Shown here: piece by piece, positions 32,953-44,878 of the stretch
Position numbering within the stretch: position 1 is the stretch's first letter
Layout of the letters: every line of letters begins with the position of its first letter
From: Mauremys mutica
Taxonomy: Eukaryota > Chordata > Testudines > Geoemydidae
Direction: 5' to 3'
NCBI RefSeq assembly: GCF_020497125.1
Contig: NC_059089.1
Location: 29,282,282-29,346,281, forward strand
Length of the DNA stretch: 64,000 bases
Notes under the pieces: model-generated
The model's database searches: none
What the model was told of the DNA's origin: nothing
What the model saw: the letters and a program-made list of their open reading frames with translations, nothing else
Position numbers and translations under genes: made by a program

Positions 32953-33064
32953 ATTCTCATATTCTCATTCAGAGCTTAAAACCTTTAATAAGGCATACTT
33001 ATGGGGCCCAGTGGAAACAGTTTTCAATATGGGCATCTCATTATAATTTTACCCATTGGAGGGG

Positions 33065-33791
33065 TGTGGCAGAGCTCTGACCTTGCTCCCGTGGGTCCTG
33101 CGCTTCTAGGCAGTTTATGCTAGCCTCAGTGGCTCACTGTGACCCTCCACGTAGCCCTTCTCTCTCTAGGGCCAGGGTTACAGTCTACTGAGCCCTTTTC
33201 ATCATAGGCCTGCAAGGAGGTTGGTGAGAGAACTCCCACAGTCTCTGTTCAGCCTCCTGTCCTGACAGGGACCTGACTTCCCCTTCCAGGAGCTGTTCCT
33301 GTAGTGGTAGGTTGGGGGGAACCCAGGCCCGCCCTCTACTCCGGGTTCCAGCCCAGGGACCCTAATGGTAGCAGTTGTTGGCAGCCAACCTTTCACTGCC
33401 AGAGTTGCTACATTTCCCTGGGCCACTTCCCCACAGCTCTCCTGCTTCTCTCTTCTTCACCCTTACCTTAGGGCTCCTTTAACGATGGTTTGAGGGTGTC
33501 TTCAGTAACCAGCCCTTCAGCCGCACTTCCTCGCCTCTGGCTCCCTGACTTCCCTGCCTGACTGGAGTGAGCCCTTTTTATAGTATCAGCAGGGCCTTAA
33601 TTAGAGTCAGGTGGTCACATTAACTGAATGGCCTCACCTGACTCTTTACAGGTTAATTGGAGTCAGATGTTCTCATTAGCCTGGAGCAGCCCCTGCTCTG
33701 GTCAGTCAGGGAACAGAAAACTGTTAATCCAGTGGCCAGTATATCTGCCTTCTGCTATTCTGCTGTACCCAACTGGCCTGGGTCTATCACA
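33065..33791. mobile_element. Solo LTR (family LTR-c), 727 bp
   Basis: The block starts TGTGGCAGAG and ends GGTCTATCACA. DIRS-3 sequence is continuous across it (CATTGGAGG then GGTCTGTACC). The flanks are G-runs, so a 4-bp duplication (AGGG or GGGG/GGGT) is likely but not exact. GC-rich with pyrimidine tracts, and no internal genes. Confidence 0.75.
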
Positions 33792-34850
33792 GGGTCTGTA
33801 CCTGTTATTGAGGTAATCTGTTATCATTAAAGCATTCAGATGTCTTGACTAGATCTAGTAAAGTTCACTTAGCACTGATATCTGCCTATTATTCTCCAGT
33901 ACAGGAACATGCAATTTTCCCCAATGATTTTATTCCTACTGTAACTAGTTTTTTGAAAGGGTTAACACATATTTTTCCATCTGTTAAGGATTTTTCCCTT
34001 CTCTGGGACCTAAACATAGTCTTCCTGATGCAGCCTCCATTTGAACGTATGCCAACCTGTTCTTTGTATCATTTGTCTATTTATATGGCATTCTTGGTGG
34101 CTACTATCTCTGCTCGCAGAATAGCAAAATCCAAACACTGATGGCAGGACCATCTTATACCACCTTCCGTGAAGATAGTTACTCTTCTTCTTCATTTCAA
34201 ATTTTTGCCTAAAATAGTGTCAGACTTTCATTTAAATCAGTTCATTCACTTGCCAGTGTTCTTTCTAAGACCTCACTCATCCACTGCAAAGGCTAAACTT
34301 CACACTTTGGAAGCTTTTAAGAGTGACCTTGTATTACTTCAATAGGACAAAACCATTTCTACAAACCATCAAGACTATTTGTACCTTTTGGTAATAAGTC
34401 TAGAGGATATGCTATTTCAACATAGAGATTGTCAAAATGGGTGTCAGACAGCATTAGAATTTCTAAAGAACTGAGTGAGTTAACTCCTCTGTCTCATATC
34501 AAAGCACATTCTGCCTTATACTAGGCTTCAAGTCTCAGGCTCTCTCTTTCTACTGCATATGTCATCTTTCATATACTAGATAGCACCTTGATACATGTGA
34601 AGAGTATTGCAGCGCTCCACAACCTTGTAAATCAAAAGGCTAAAGCATGCATTCTTAGATTCAACTGTAGGAGCATATTTTAAGGGAGGGCGATTATTTT
34701 TTTGTTAGTAATCGAAACTTGAACTGAGGTCACAGGAAAATGCTGAAAGAATACAGCAGAATCAAGTAATGTCAGATGAAATTTTTAAAAAATTGAAAAA
34801 GTTTGGGTCAGTAAGACGCTCGCTCTCTTTTTTTTTTAATTATTTTTAAG

Positions 34851-34955
34851 AACATGCTTAATAGGAGGTCCTTCAGTGACGTGTTACCAGAATCCCCTAG
34901 ATCAGCACGGAAGAAAGAGGAGGCCCGTCAAGCAGAATTTGTCCGACTTGGTCAG
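34851..34955 (+). CDS. GARNL3: GARNL3 exon G (serine-rich linker)
   Basis: The acceptor is TATTTTTAAG, using AAG, after a T-rich tract. The donor is GTAGGT. Thirty-five whole codons include NMLNRRSFSDVLPESPRSAR and a charged KKEEARQAEFVRLGQ helix. This linker between the GAP and CNH domains contains basic-Ser motifs (RRSFSD, SPRSAR) of the kind used as phosphorylation sites. That is inference only. The intron before it is largely occupied by a decayed DIRS element that ends about 170 bp upstream. Confidence 0.92.
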
Positions 34956-35913
34956 GTAGGTTTTATGTAGAAAGTACTGGTCAAATTAATCACTCCACTG
35001 GGATGTGTGGAGTAAGATTAGGGATGTCTGGCCAAAAACAGGCTTGTGAGATTCCAACTGGTTCTAGCTTATCTGAGGCAGAATGATATAAGCAAATCAA
35101 GGTGCTGACTGCATTTGCTGCTGTTAATTTAGTCATGGATCTCATGAAATATATTAGAAGCACTTTCAGGAACAAACCCGTCAGCAGAAAGAGTGAGATG
35201 TATTTAATCTTTATTGTGGTAACACAGCATTTAACACTTATCTGAAGCGTTCCCTTTATTTAGTAAAATTATATTATGGGAAATATTTTTTCAAATGGTG
35301 ATGGTAACTCAAAGCAAATGAGACCTTGATAATCGCACAAAATTCTTGATTTTTATAGTGTAAAAATGTAGATTCAATTTACTGATTTTGTTTTAATTTT
35401 TTAAAGTAAATTGACATACAATGTAGTGAAGATGACAAATGCTAGGACAGAAAATTACACTAGTAATAAGTTAATTAACTAGGCAATAATATAAACAACG
35501 GAAGTACAGCCAAATAGGCAATTGAGCAGAATTACATTCACAGAATGGATAATGATCAGAGGATGAGTTATTAAGGAAGCTGATTTAAGTAAAAAAGAAT
35601 GACTTTGAGATGCCACTGTGGACTTGTTTCTGGAGAAAGAATGAATCAAGGCATATGTGGAACTAGCAGGAAGCAAAGATTTAAATAAATCCAGAATATG
35701 ACAGGCAGCCCTTTTTTGGTCTGGAAATAATTGGTTCACCTCCTTGGCTTCAGTTGAGGTTCAAAGTTCTCAATACTGCAACTCAGGCGGAGTAGTGCAA
35801 AGATGTATAAGTATGTATAGGTATTGTGAATTTGGGCATCTCTCAAAATAAATTAGCTACTTGCAATGCTTGCTAAGAATTAGTTTTCCTATCAGTCTTT
35901 AGAAGGAAGTAAA
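34956..35913. other. Start of intron G-H, nothing recognised
   Basis: AT-rich intron. No recognisable gene or repeat before the CR1 3' end. Confidence 0.55.
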
Positions 35914-38590
35914 GAACATAAGAATAGCCATACTGGGTTAGACCAAAGGTCTATCTAGCCCAGTATCTTGTCTTCCAACAATGGCCAATGCCAGGTACTC
36001 CAGAGGGAATGAACAGAACAGGTAATCATCAAGTGATCCATCACCTGGCACCCATTCCCAGCTTCTGGCAAACAGAGGCTTGGGACACCATCCCTGCCCA
36101 ACCTGGCTAATAGCTAGGACCCTACCAAATTCACAGCATGAAAAACACGCCACGGACCGTGAAATCTGGTCTTTTGTGTGCTTTTACCTTATACTATACA
36201 GATTTCACAGGGGAGACCAACGTTTCTCAAATTGGGGGGGCGTGACCCAAAAGGGAGTTGCAAGGGGGTCACAGGGTTATTTGATGGAGCTCCCAGTATC
36301 GGAGAGCGGCGGCTGTTGGCTGGGTACCCAGCTCTGAAGGGAGTGCCCTGCCAGCCGCAGCACAGAAGTAAGGGTGGCAATACCATACCATGCCACCCTT
36401 ACTTTTGCACTGCTGCCTTCAGAGCTGAGCAGCCAGAGAGTGGTGGCTACTGACTGAGGGCCCAGCTCTGCAGGCAGCAGCGCAGACGTAAGGGTGGCAA
36501 TATCATACCATGACATCCTTACTTCTGCGCTGCTGGTGGTGGTGACTCTGCCTTCAGACCTGGGGTCCCAGCCAACCGGTGCCACTCTCCAGCTGCTCAG
36601 CTCTGAAGGCAGCTCTACCACCAGCAACACAGAAAGTAAGGGTAGAAGTATTGCAACCCCTCCTACAATAACCTTGTGACACCCCCCCCCACACACACAC
36701 ACAGAGAGCTACCTTTTTTTGAGTCAGGCCCCTACAGTTACAACACCATGAAATTTCAGATTTGAATAACTGAAATAATGAAATTTGCAATTTTTAAAAT
36801 CCTATGACCGTGAAATTGGCCAAAATGGACAGTGAATTTGGTAGGGCCCTACTAATAGCCATTGATGGACCAATCCTTATCTAGTTCTTTTTTTAACTCT
36901 GTTATAGTCTTGGCCTTCACAACATCCTCTGACAAAGAGTTCCACAGACTGACTGCGTGGTGTGAAAAAATATTTTAAATAATATTTTAAAAAATATTTA
37001 AACCTGCTGTCTATTAATTTCATTTGATGACCCCCTGTTATTGGGTTATGAGAAAAAGTAAATAACACTTTCTTATTTACTTTCTCCATACCATATTCCC
37101 CCTTTGTCGTCTCTTTTCCAAGTTGAAAAGTCCCAGTCTTATTAATCTCTCCTCATACGGAAGCTGTTCCATACCTAATCAACTTGTTGCCCTTTTCTGA
37201 ATCTTTTCCAACTCAATATATCTTTTTTGAGATGGGGCAACCACATCTGCATGCAGTATTCAAGATGTGGGCGTACCATGGATTTATATGGAGGCAGTAT
37301 GATATTTTCTGTTTTATTATCTATCCTTTTCTTAATGATTCCCAACATTCTGTTTGCTTTTTTGACTGCCGCTGCACATTGAGTGGATGTTTTCAGAGAA
37401 CTATCCACAATGCCTCCAAGATCTTTTTCTTGAGTGGTAACAGCTAACTTAGTCCCCATCATTTTATATATATAGTTGGGATCATGTTTTCCAGTGGGCA
37501 TTACTTTGCATTTATCAACATTGAATTTCATCTGCCATTTTGTTGCCCAGTCACCCAGTTTTGAGAGATCCTTTTGTAGCCCTTCGCCGTCTGCCTGACA
37601 CTTACCTATCTTGAGTAGTTTTATATCATCTGCAAATTTTGCCACCTCACTGTTTACCCCTTTTTCCAGATCATTTATGAATATGTTGAATAGGACTGGT
37701 CCCAGTACAGACACCTAGGGGACACCATTATTTACCTCTCTCCATTCTGAAAACTGAACCGTTTATTCCTATCCTTTCTTTTGACCTATCTTTTAGCCAG
37801 ATACCAATCCATGACAGAACTTTCCCTCTTATCCCATGACAGCTTACTTTGCTTAAGAGCCTTTGGTGAGGGACCTTGTCAAAGACTTTCTGAAAATCTA
37901 TGTACGCTATATCCACTGGATCCCCCTTGTCCACATGCTTGTTGACCCCCTTAAAGAATTCTAGTAGATTGGTGAGGCATGATTTCCCTCTACAAAACCA
38001 TGTTGACTCTTCCCCAACAAATTATGTTCATCTATGTGTCTGACAGTTTTGCTTTTTAGTAGAGTTTCAACCAGTTTGTCTGGTACTGAAGTCAGACTTA
38101 CCGGCCTGTAATTGCCAGGGTCACGTTCGGAGCCCTTTTTAAAAATTGGCATCACATTAGCTATCCTCCAGTCATTAGGTACAGAAGCTGATTTAGATGA
38201 TAGGTTACAGACGACAGCGGTTCTGCAATTTCACATTTGAGTTCCTTCAGAACTCTTGGGTGAATACCATCTGGTCCTGATGACTTATTACTGTTTAGTT
38301 TATCAATTTGTTGCAAAACCTCCTCTAATGGCACCTCAATCTGGGACAGTTCCTCAGATTTGTTACCTAAAAAGAATGGTTCAGGTTTGGGTATCCCCCT
38401 CACATCCTCAGCCCTGAAGACTGATGCAAAGAATTCATTTAGTTTCTCCACAATAGCCTTATCATCCTTAGTGCTCCTTTAGCATCTCGATCATCCAGTG
38501 TCCTACTGATGGTTTAGCAAGCTTCCTGCTTCTGATGTAGAAGTTATTCCATAAAGAGGAATTTGCTTTCTTCTTTTTATGCATTATTCA
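35914..38590 (-). mobile_element. CR1 LINE, antisense, hAT element nested
   Basis: The minus strand gives KLAKP at the right end, then [81 protein letters not shown] and [20 protein letters not shown], ending in the 3' untranslated region and octamer (ATTCTTATGTTC) near 35,914. Motif C is the normal FADD. Several frameshifts split the frame. It is truncated at the 5' end. A 737-bp hAT element lies in its 3' part. Confidence 0.88.
36115..36851. mobile_element. hAT element (family hAT-c) with CTAATAGC duplication
   Basis: A 737-bp element flanked by CTAATAGC at 36,107-36,114 and 36,852-36,859 in the CR1 3' region. The terminal inverted repeats are TAGGACCCTACCAAATTCAC on the left and GTGAATTTGGTAGGGCCCTA on the right, differing by one base. 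The interior has tandem-like blocks around GTAAGGGTGGCAATA and a C-run plus CA repeat at 36,680-36,704. No transposase frame. The 8-bp duplication supports the hAT superfamily. Confidence 0.9.
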
Positions 38591-39318
38591 ATCACTGTTG
38601 GTTCCATTCGACTATACGGTACTGAAACACTGGATTTTGATCTGGTCGTGAAGCTCTTCTAATCATTGACAATATGGAAGGATAAACTAATTCAGATTCT
38701 CATTTGTCTTCTCACTACTACTTTGTGCAACACTGATATTGTGTTCTGCATTATGAGCTAAGTATTTTTCAAAATCAGCATGCTTCTGTTGACCTGCATC
38801 TTGAAAGGTTTGTAATGCTGTTCATGACAAATTTGGGTTATATCGTTCCACAAGAATGTGCAAATAGTGTCACTTAATGTCTTGAAATGCACTTTAAAAA
38901 TGTGACATTAACTATAAAGGACCAGATTCTCAGCTGGTGTAAAGGGTGTAGTTAGCTCATGGACTTAATTTGTGGATGTGAGGACTTGTTGTTATTTAAG
39001 ATTTTCTCCATTAATATATTTGCAACGTTAAGTTTTGTTTTTGCCAACAGCAGATATATACTGTCTGAAACCATATAATTTTCCAGCATCTTATTGAATA
39101 GTTTAATCTCTGTTCAAAACACATGGAATGGCTGGTTTTCTTATAAAGAAATTATGTAATGTGGCACAGAAATTCAGAGCTGGATCTATTGTAATTATAG
39201 TCTGAAATTGCTTCCCTCCCTTCCCTAATAGTCAGCCTCCATATCTTTAGTATTTATTTATCCATATGGTGTTACCAATTAAGAACACATTTTAAATGAA
39301 ATATCTGTCTTGTTTAAG
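38591..39318. other. Intron G-H end, nothing recognised
   Basis: AT-rich intron before exon H. Confidence 0.55.
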
Positions 39319-39393
39319 GCACTGAAACTGAAAACCATTGTGAGAGGAGATGCCCTAACTAGTTCAGCAACCACAAGCCTCTATAAAAAGGAG
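39319..39393 (+). CDS. GARNL3: GARNL3 exon H (linker)
   Basis: A 25-codon exon after TTGTTTAAG and before GTGAGT. The peptide starts ALKLKTIVRGDALTSS and ends LYKKE. It links the serine-rich segment to the CNH domain. Both neighbouring splice phases are zero, so this exon could be skipped without a frame change. Nothing in the sequence shows that it is. Confidence 0.88.
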
Positions 39394-39770
39394 GTGAGTG
39401 GACATTTATACATGATAATGTGCAAAGTTTGCTCAAAATTATGGCTTTCCAGGTTCTACTGAATATGGGACTACATTCCAAATCTTACAATGCGTTTATG
39501 TAATTTGATCCCCCTTCAGTAACAAGAGAAAGCATTGACATATTGATCCATGTATCGGTGCATAATATCAAAATGGTTCTGCAGATGAGGCCCAGTAAAT
39601 GGATGGGTATGGAAACTATCTCTGAACTTAAATCTGGTTTCAGCAATCCCACTTTTGTTTGGGTGGAGAGGTAAATGAAAATGCCAGTTGATTTTTGTGT
39701 ACATTTATGTGATACTTGTAACTTTTGCTTCATGCAAATAAAATCAAATTGCATTGTTGTTTCTAATAAA

Positions 39771-40134
39771 GGGCCAGATTTTTCCTGGCCATAGTGTGGC
39801 TGTGCAGGAGTGGAAAGTGCAAGGAGCACCTCTGTGCTCTCTGCACAGAGGTCAGGTGCAGAAGCAGTCCCTGTGCTTGGAGAAATGCAGGGACTGCACA
39901 GTCTATGCCCCAGGGACACACAGCATCCTGAAGAGGTTAGAGAGAAGGTGGTGCTATGGTCTTGCCCCTTTCTGCACCAGCCCATGAAGCTGGTCAGGTA
40001 GAGAAAGCTGAGTCATCTAAAGTGCTGGTACAGCATGTGCACTTCCCCTGCATAATTCCTGCTGGAGCTACTTGGAAGGGCAGCTTTGCACCACCACTAG
40101 CACATGCCAGTGACTAAATGCCACAATCTGGACC
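39771..40134. repeat. Possible MITE with GGGCCAGATT-type ends
   Basis: The left end GGGCCAGATTTTTCC and the inverted right end CACAATCTGGACC suggest a small inverted-repeat DNA element. The target duplication is not clear. The rest of the H-I intron (39,394-39,770 and 40,135-40,653) shows nothing recognisable. Confidence 0.35.
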
Positions 40135-40653
40135 ATAGAGCATAAGGAAATTCCATATGAATGTTGGTAAACATACATCCTGGATCTGAACATTATTTCT
40201 GAAGCAGAAACGCAGAGGAGATGTTTTCAAAGTGTTTGGTTATCTGCTACATGTCACACTCAGTAGAGTCAAGCTGCTGACCTCCCATACTTCTGGAAAT
40301 TTACCCTAGATGGTTTATCTTGAAGCGAAAGAACATTCTGAATAACAAGTGCTGTCTCTTCCTGCACCTGCAAGATGTGACCTTTTTCCCAAAAGGAGAT
40401 TCAGTGCCCCAGTCGCACAAATGTAGCTTATATTTATTAACCTACCAAACTGACTGAGAGAGAGAATTTTTGCCTCTCCCGGCAAACAGACCAAAGTCTG
40501 ATATTTTTAACTCCAAAAGTGCAGCTTTGAGCATTCTGTCCTGCCAAAGATGTCCATGAGTTACTTTTCAGACATTGTACTTTAAATTTTCTCTGTTGAT
40601 AAACTTTGTATTTCCTAGTGTCTTTACCATACACTGCTTATGTCGTTTCACAG

Positions 40654-40765
40654 CCGTGGGAGTCCCATTGTTTCTGCAGTAATTTTCCTCATGAAGTTGT
40701 TTGTGCGGATTCTTGGGGCCAGTCCTTGCTAGTTTCTACAGATGTTGGTGTCCTGCTAATAGATG
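40654..40765 (+). CDS. GARNL3: GARNL3 exon I (CNH domain start)
   Basis: The acceptor is GTTTCACAG and the donor GTTAGTG. The peptide begins PWESHCFCSNFPHEVVCADS and ends with LLVSTDVGVLLID, matching the opening blade of a citron-homology domain (typically ...LLVGTE.GL..ID). CNH domains fold as beta-propellers and bind small GTPases or other partners. The last base starts an Asp codon completed by exon J. Confidence 0.92.
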
Positions 40766-41537
40766 GTTAGTGAATGATCCAGCGTTTGTCTACAGGTCAA
40801 TATTTTTGTACCTGACTGTTTTAATCTGTGGTGCCTATGAGGATGTTAGCAGCTCTTCACTACTTAAGATAGTTTAAAGTCCACATCTGTTACTATATAT
40901 CCTTATTGTCAGGGCTTTTATAACTTAACTGCAAAAATTTGGTCTGCACTAAAACTAGGCAAATCAGATAATCTTGGGAGCCCTGTTTTAATGCAGACTT
41001 CTGAATATTTTATTGGTTTCAGATGCTGTTTTCTTGACTGTCTGAGAGGACTTTTTATTAAGCCAAATCCAAGCTCAAGGGGTGTCCATGCAACCTGCTT
41101 GTACTTCACAGTCCTTGATGCGTCCACTGAGCCTGAGGCCAAAGGTGGCTGTGTACCATTTATGTAGTCATCCAAGCCTGTTTCCTCCCTAGCACTGATT
41201 TTGTGACTCTCGCCTCTTCCCTAGAATGCCATATATGGCAGTCATGATTTTGAGGAATGATATTGCGGGTAGTTGGTTCTCAGCAATTTTTCTCAAACTT
41301 TCCAAAAACTGTTTCTTTTAGGCTCTGTTCTTGCTATGTGATTCACATCAGTGGTAACTCCTTCTAAGAAGGAACTGCCATCTTTGGTACTGTATATAAA
41401 GTGGCAGTATGCCAGACGCCTCATTTTCACAGAAAAATAACCACATTTTTGTTACAAGAAACAAGATGCTTTAAAATCACTGGTCAGCAAATTGTGTCAA
41501 AAATGCATTCTAATTGGGGGTCATGTTTCCTTTCCAG
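40766..41537. other. Intron I-J, nothing recognised
   Basis: Short intron without recognised repeats. Confidence 0.6.
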
Positions 41538-41636
41538 ATGGCCAGTCATCAGTGCAAGTATTTGATAAAACTCTCCAGGTGAAACAGATGCATGTGCTGG
41601 AAGCTTTGGACCTTTTGATTACCAGAGCAGACAAAG
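41538..41636 (+). CDS. GARNL3: GARNL3 exon J (CNH domain)
   Basis: The acceptor is TTTCCAG and the donor GTAGGA. After completing Asp the peptide reads GQSSVQVFDKTLQVKQMHVL, followed by EALDLLITRADKG. This corresponds to the second and third strands of the CNH propeller (V.QM.VLE.L.LL...). One base is left over and is used by exon K, which lies 14.3 kb away beyond the NUMT and the DIRS cluster. Confidence 0.92.
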
Positions 41637-43089
41637 GTAGGATTCCTTACCTCTTGGTTCCAATATGAATGTGGCTGGCACACTATTACTTTACTCATAG
41701 CTCAGTAGAAGGTAACAGTTTATGCACTTGCCCTTTCAGAATGCTATTTCATTTTGTCAGTAATTCTCTTTTAAAAAGTTTTTTTCCATTTCTACTGTAT
41801 TTATTCCCGGGTCTCTCCCCTTCACCTGCCTTCTTGCTTTCCTACCCAGATGAATTTCTTTGACTATTTCTGATCCAATGGTATGTGAACAAGTTTACTA
41901 GTCAGTACTGGTGGAAGCCAATGTACCAATAACTGAAGTTATGAGACACTGGCGTTACACTTACACATCACTTTGTTTACACTTATCACTGGAGCGTCCA
42001 GCAGTATGAATATGCAACACCAGATCTATCATACAGCAGAAGCTGTTTTTCCTTTGATGGGGAAATCCTTTTAGTTTTAAGTAATTCCTGCTTGTTGCTG
42101 GTATTGTAACTTTTTGGACCAAATCCTGCTTACCTTATTAACACAAGTATCCTACTGACTTTAATGAGCAGGAGTCACCATCCTAGTTTACAGGACTAAA
42201 GACTTATTAGAATTGCCCTCCATTCCAGTTGCAATGGTCAGGAAACAAGTGAATTCAAGAGTTGAAATGTCTCGGTTTCTGTAGTTCTAATATCTGCCAA
42301 ACTGCAAAGTTAAAATATTTTCTATAGAATTAAATAGATATTAAAGTGGGAACAAGTTCTTGGCAGTAGTTTTTCTACAATTCATTTTGATTTAACTCAG
42401 CTATATCATGAAATGTATACATTTACTTAGGTTCTGTCAATTATCAGAAGAAAGCCTGTAGTAACAGTGGCTTTTAATCTTGTGACAAAATTCTTACCAT
42501 GCTCTTCACTCCATAATTTATAATAAATAAATATTAAGGGGATTTGATATAGACAGTGGAGAATGTTTCATACTACAAGTGATTCTCTGATTGTATTATA
42601 CTATACCCTAATGAAAGAAATGTAAAGTTACCAACAGACACTACAGTTCAAAGGCATAAGAGAGTCACAGTTGCCTCTTTAGTATTGTATTTCCATATTG
42701 TGAAAGTACATAGAGAGGTGTAACACCAGCTAGGACTTAACAGAGGTAAATCTCTAGTAGTGCTCTGTCATATACATTTAGGAATATTAGAAGCATATCC
42801 CTTTGAATTTGAATGAATTTCTAATGTTAATCTTACTTTGATATAACTTTAGGACATCATAAATTGACCTAGGTATTGTTCCAGGTTGCCCTGGTCTCTT
42901 ATTGTGGACTTTATTTCAATTAGCATTCTCTTCTGTTGAAAAAAAGAATACTTGAGGACAAGAAGAAATCTTTATTTTTACATTTATAGCTAGCAGTTGT
43001 CTTTGTTGCCATAAAAATGACACACACGTCTTCCTGTTAAAGTAGCAGTACAGAAAAGTCTACTTCACACTAGCCAACATTTGAAAAAA
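41637..43089. other. Start of intron J-K, nothing recognised
   Basis: AT-rich intron up to the NUMT boundary. No gene or clear repeat was seen. Confidence 0.6.
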
Positions 43090-43094
43090 TGTTA

Positions 43095-43759
43095 GTTTCT
43101 AGAGGATAGTTAATAGGGTGGGTATGATGGGAAGAAGAGTAGTGGAGAGTGATATTATTGGGGCTAGATAAAGTTTTGGGTTAGTTTTGTGGCATCATTG
43201 TTGTGAATAGTTAGTTGAATTCGGTGGTAGTGTGATGGTTGTATAGTTGGGTTTGGTTTAATCTGCCTCATCCGCCGACTAGGGTGGATGTTAGCTCTAG
43301 TGTTTAACAGGAGGGGTATGCTTTGGGATTGGGCAGTTATTACTAGTAGGGATAATGGGCTAGTTTTTGTCAAGTGGATAGGATTAGGGCTGTTGTTGTG
43401 GTGGTTCCTTGTAATAATTCTGGTAGTCAGAAGTGGAATGGAGATAGTCCTAGTTTGATAGCTAGGAATGCAGTGAGAATTGTGCATGAGATGTCGTTAG
43501 TTATGTAATGTTTCATTGGCCTAGTGTTCAGGTATTAATAATGCTAGAGACTAGGATTAGTGTTGAAGTGGTTGTTTGAATTAAGTATTGGTGGCAGCCT
43601 CAATTGCTCATGGATGGTGTTGTTGGGCAATTAGTGGAATGATGGCTAGCCATCAATTTCTAGTCCAGTTCATGCTAGAATTCAATGGTTGCTGGAGACT
43701 GTAAGCAGGGGTCCTATAATTAGGTTTGAAGTAATAATTACCCTTGTGTGTGGATTCAC
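43095..43759 (-). pseudogene. ND2 pseudogene in NUMT, internally deleted
   Basis: It starts next to tRNA-Met with GTG in place of ATG and reads as NADH dehydrogenase subunit 2: HHPRAIEA-like (broken), then KLGLSPFHFWLPELLQGTTT, STWQKLAPLSLL and a broken TLVGG with NQTQLY. A stretch of roughly 370 bp is then missing compared with a normal ND2 of about 1,040 bp, and the C-terminal part follows. Residue calls use the vertebrate mitochondrial code, in which TGA is Trp. Frameshifts are present. Confidence 0.85.
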
Positions 43760-43828
43760 TAGTAGAAGAAGGATTTTAACCAACATTTTTGGGATATGAG
43801 CCCAAGAGCTTAGTTAGCTGACTTTACT
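43760..43828 (-). pseudogene. tRNA-Met (mitochondrial) copy
   Basis: The minus strand starts AGTAAAGTCAGCTAACTAAG and has the CAT anticodon in GGGCTCATATCCC. It ends CTTCTTCTACTA just before ND2. The sequence is well preserved, but it sits in nuclear DNA, so it is a copy. Confidence 0.88.
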
Positions 43829-43898
43829 AGGATATAGTATAATGGAAATATGGGGAGTTTTGCTCTCTCTAGTATAGGTTCAAATCCTATTTTTCTAA
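43828..43898 (+). pseudogene. tRNA-Gln (mitochondrial) copy
   Basis: The plus strand starts TAGGATATAGTATAATGG and ends GGTTCAAATCCTATTTTTCTA, the mitochondrial tRNA-Gln pattern on the strand opposite its neighbours. The anticodon arm (TTTTGCTC) is degraded relative to TTTTGGA. Confidence 0.82.
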
Positions 43899-43968
43899 GG
43901 AAATGAGAGGATTTTAGCCTCTATTATTCACCCTATCAGGGTGATCTTTTAATTTCAGGCACGTGTCC
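43899..43968 (-). pseudogene. tRNA-Ile (mitochondrial) copy
   Basis: The minus strand contains ACGTGCCTGAAATTAAAAGA, the anticodon GAT within CCCTGATAGGG, and the 3' end CTCTCATTTCC. It lies between ND1 and tRNA-Gln as in vertebrate mtDNA. Confidence 0.88.
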
Positions 43969-44878
43969 TATGGTATGGATGGGAGTCCTGAGAAGACCCC
44001 TGGTTGAGAATCAGTCCTGAGAACGCAATTGATATTGATATATGTCAAAGGCATAGTGCTAAGCTGATTGGGAAGACGTTTTTTCATAGGAGATGCATTA
44101 GTTGGTCATATCGAAATCATGGGTATGAGGCTCAAATTCATAGGAATTCTGCTGAAAGTAGTATGACTTTTGATGTTAATGAGAGGGAGAATAATTAAGG
44201 TGTGTTGTTAAGGGAGGCTGGGTTGAGGAATAGGATAGCAGTAAGGGTATTTATTATTAGGATGTTGGCTTATTCTGCTAGAAAGAATAAGGTGAATGGA
44301 CCGGTGGCATATTCAGCATTGTATCCTGATACTAATTCGGATTCTCCCTCAATGAGGTTGAATGGTACTCGAGTAGCTTCTGCTCATGTGAAGGTGTATC
44401 ATGTTGTTAGTGGTCAGGAAGAGAAGATAAGATATGTTGGTTCTTGTGTGGTTCTAATGTTTGTACATTAAATGCTCCTGAAAATACGATTAGAGAAATT
44501 CTGAGGGTTACTTTGTATGAGATGGTTTGGTCTACTACTCGTCGGGCTCCTCTTAGGGCATATTTGGAGTTTGAGGCTCACTCTGATCAGATGTTGGAGT
44601 AGACTATGAAACTGGAGGGGCAAATTAGGAATAGGAGGCCTAAATTAAGGTCAGCTAGTGGAAAAGGTAGTGGGAGTGGGAGTCAAATTGATAGGGCTAG
44701 GATTGGGGCCAGGGTGAATAGTGCAAGGGATAATCTTAATGGATAGATTGGCTCTTTAATACATAGTTTTACGCCATCTGCTACTGGTTGTAGTAGTCCA
44801 TATGGGCCTACGATGTTAGAGTCTTTTCGTAGTTGTATATCCTAGGTCTTTTCGTTCAACTAGGGTGAAGAAAGCTAG
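43969..44878 (-). pseudogene. ND1 pseudogene in NUMT, major part
   Basis: The minus strand encodes FFTLVERK near 44,860, [18 protein letters not shown] near 44,800, EPIYP, and at the 3' end RYDQLMHLLWKNVFPI with ALCL near 44,050-44,110. This is NADH dehydrogenase subunit 1. The frame is broken in places. The N-terminal codons are on the other side of a CR1 insertion, at 45,819-45,885. Confidence 0.88.

Larger units (their letters stand above)
31326..34680 (+). mobile_element. DIRS-3, decayed, with three nested insertions
   Basis: Segments 31,326-31,761, 32,223-32,836, 32,953-33,064 and 33,792-34,680 together follow the order of a DIRS ORF. The end of the reverse transcriptase comes first (NLFGHMAICTYVTPH, then LKLIYQPSKHN), then an RNase H remnant and the linker to the recombinase. 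The recombinase has FERMPTCSLYHLSIYMAF at about 34,040-34,093 and YAISTQRLSKWV at about 34,409. Stops and shifts are dense. Two solo LTRs and a CR1 tail are inserted, so DIRS-3 is older than all three. Confidence 0.8.

Noticed and set aside
43760..43968. Functional tRNA genes or assembly contamination by mtDNA
   Set aside because: The tRNA copies are inside a decayed mitochondrial block with frameshifts, a deleted ND2 and three nuclear transposons, so it is a NUMT, not live mtDNA or a nuclear tRNA cluster.
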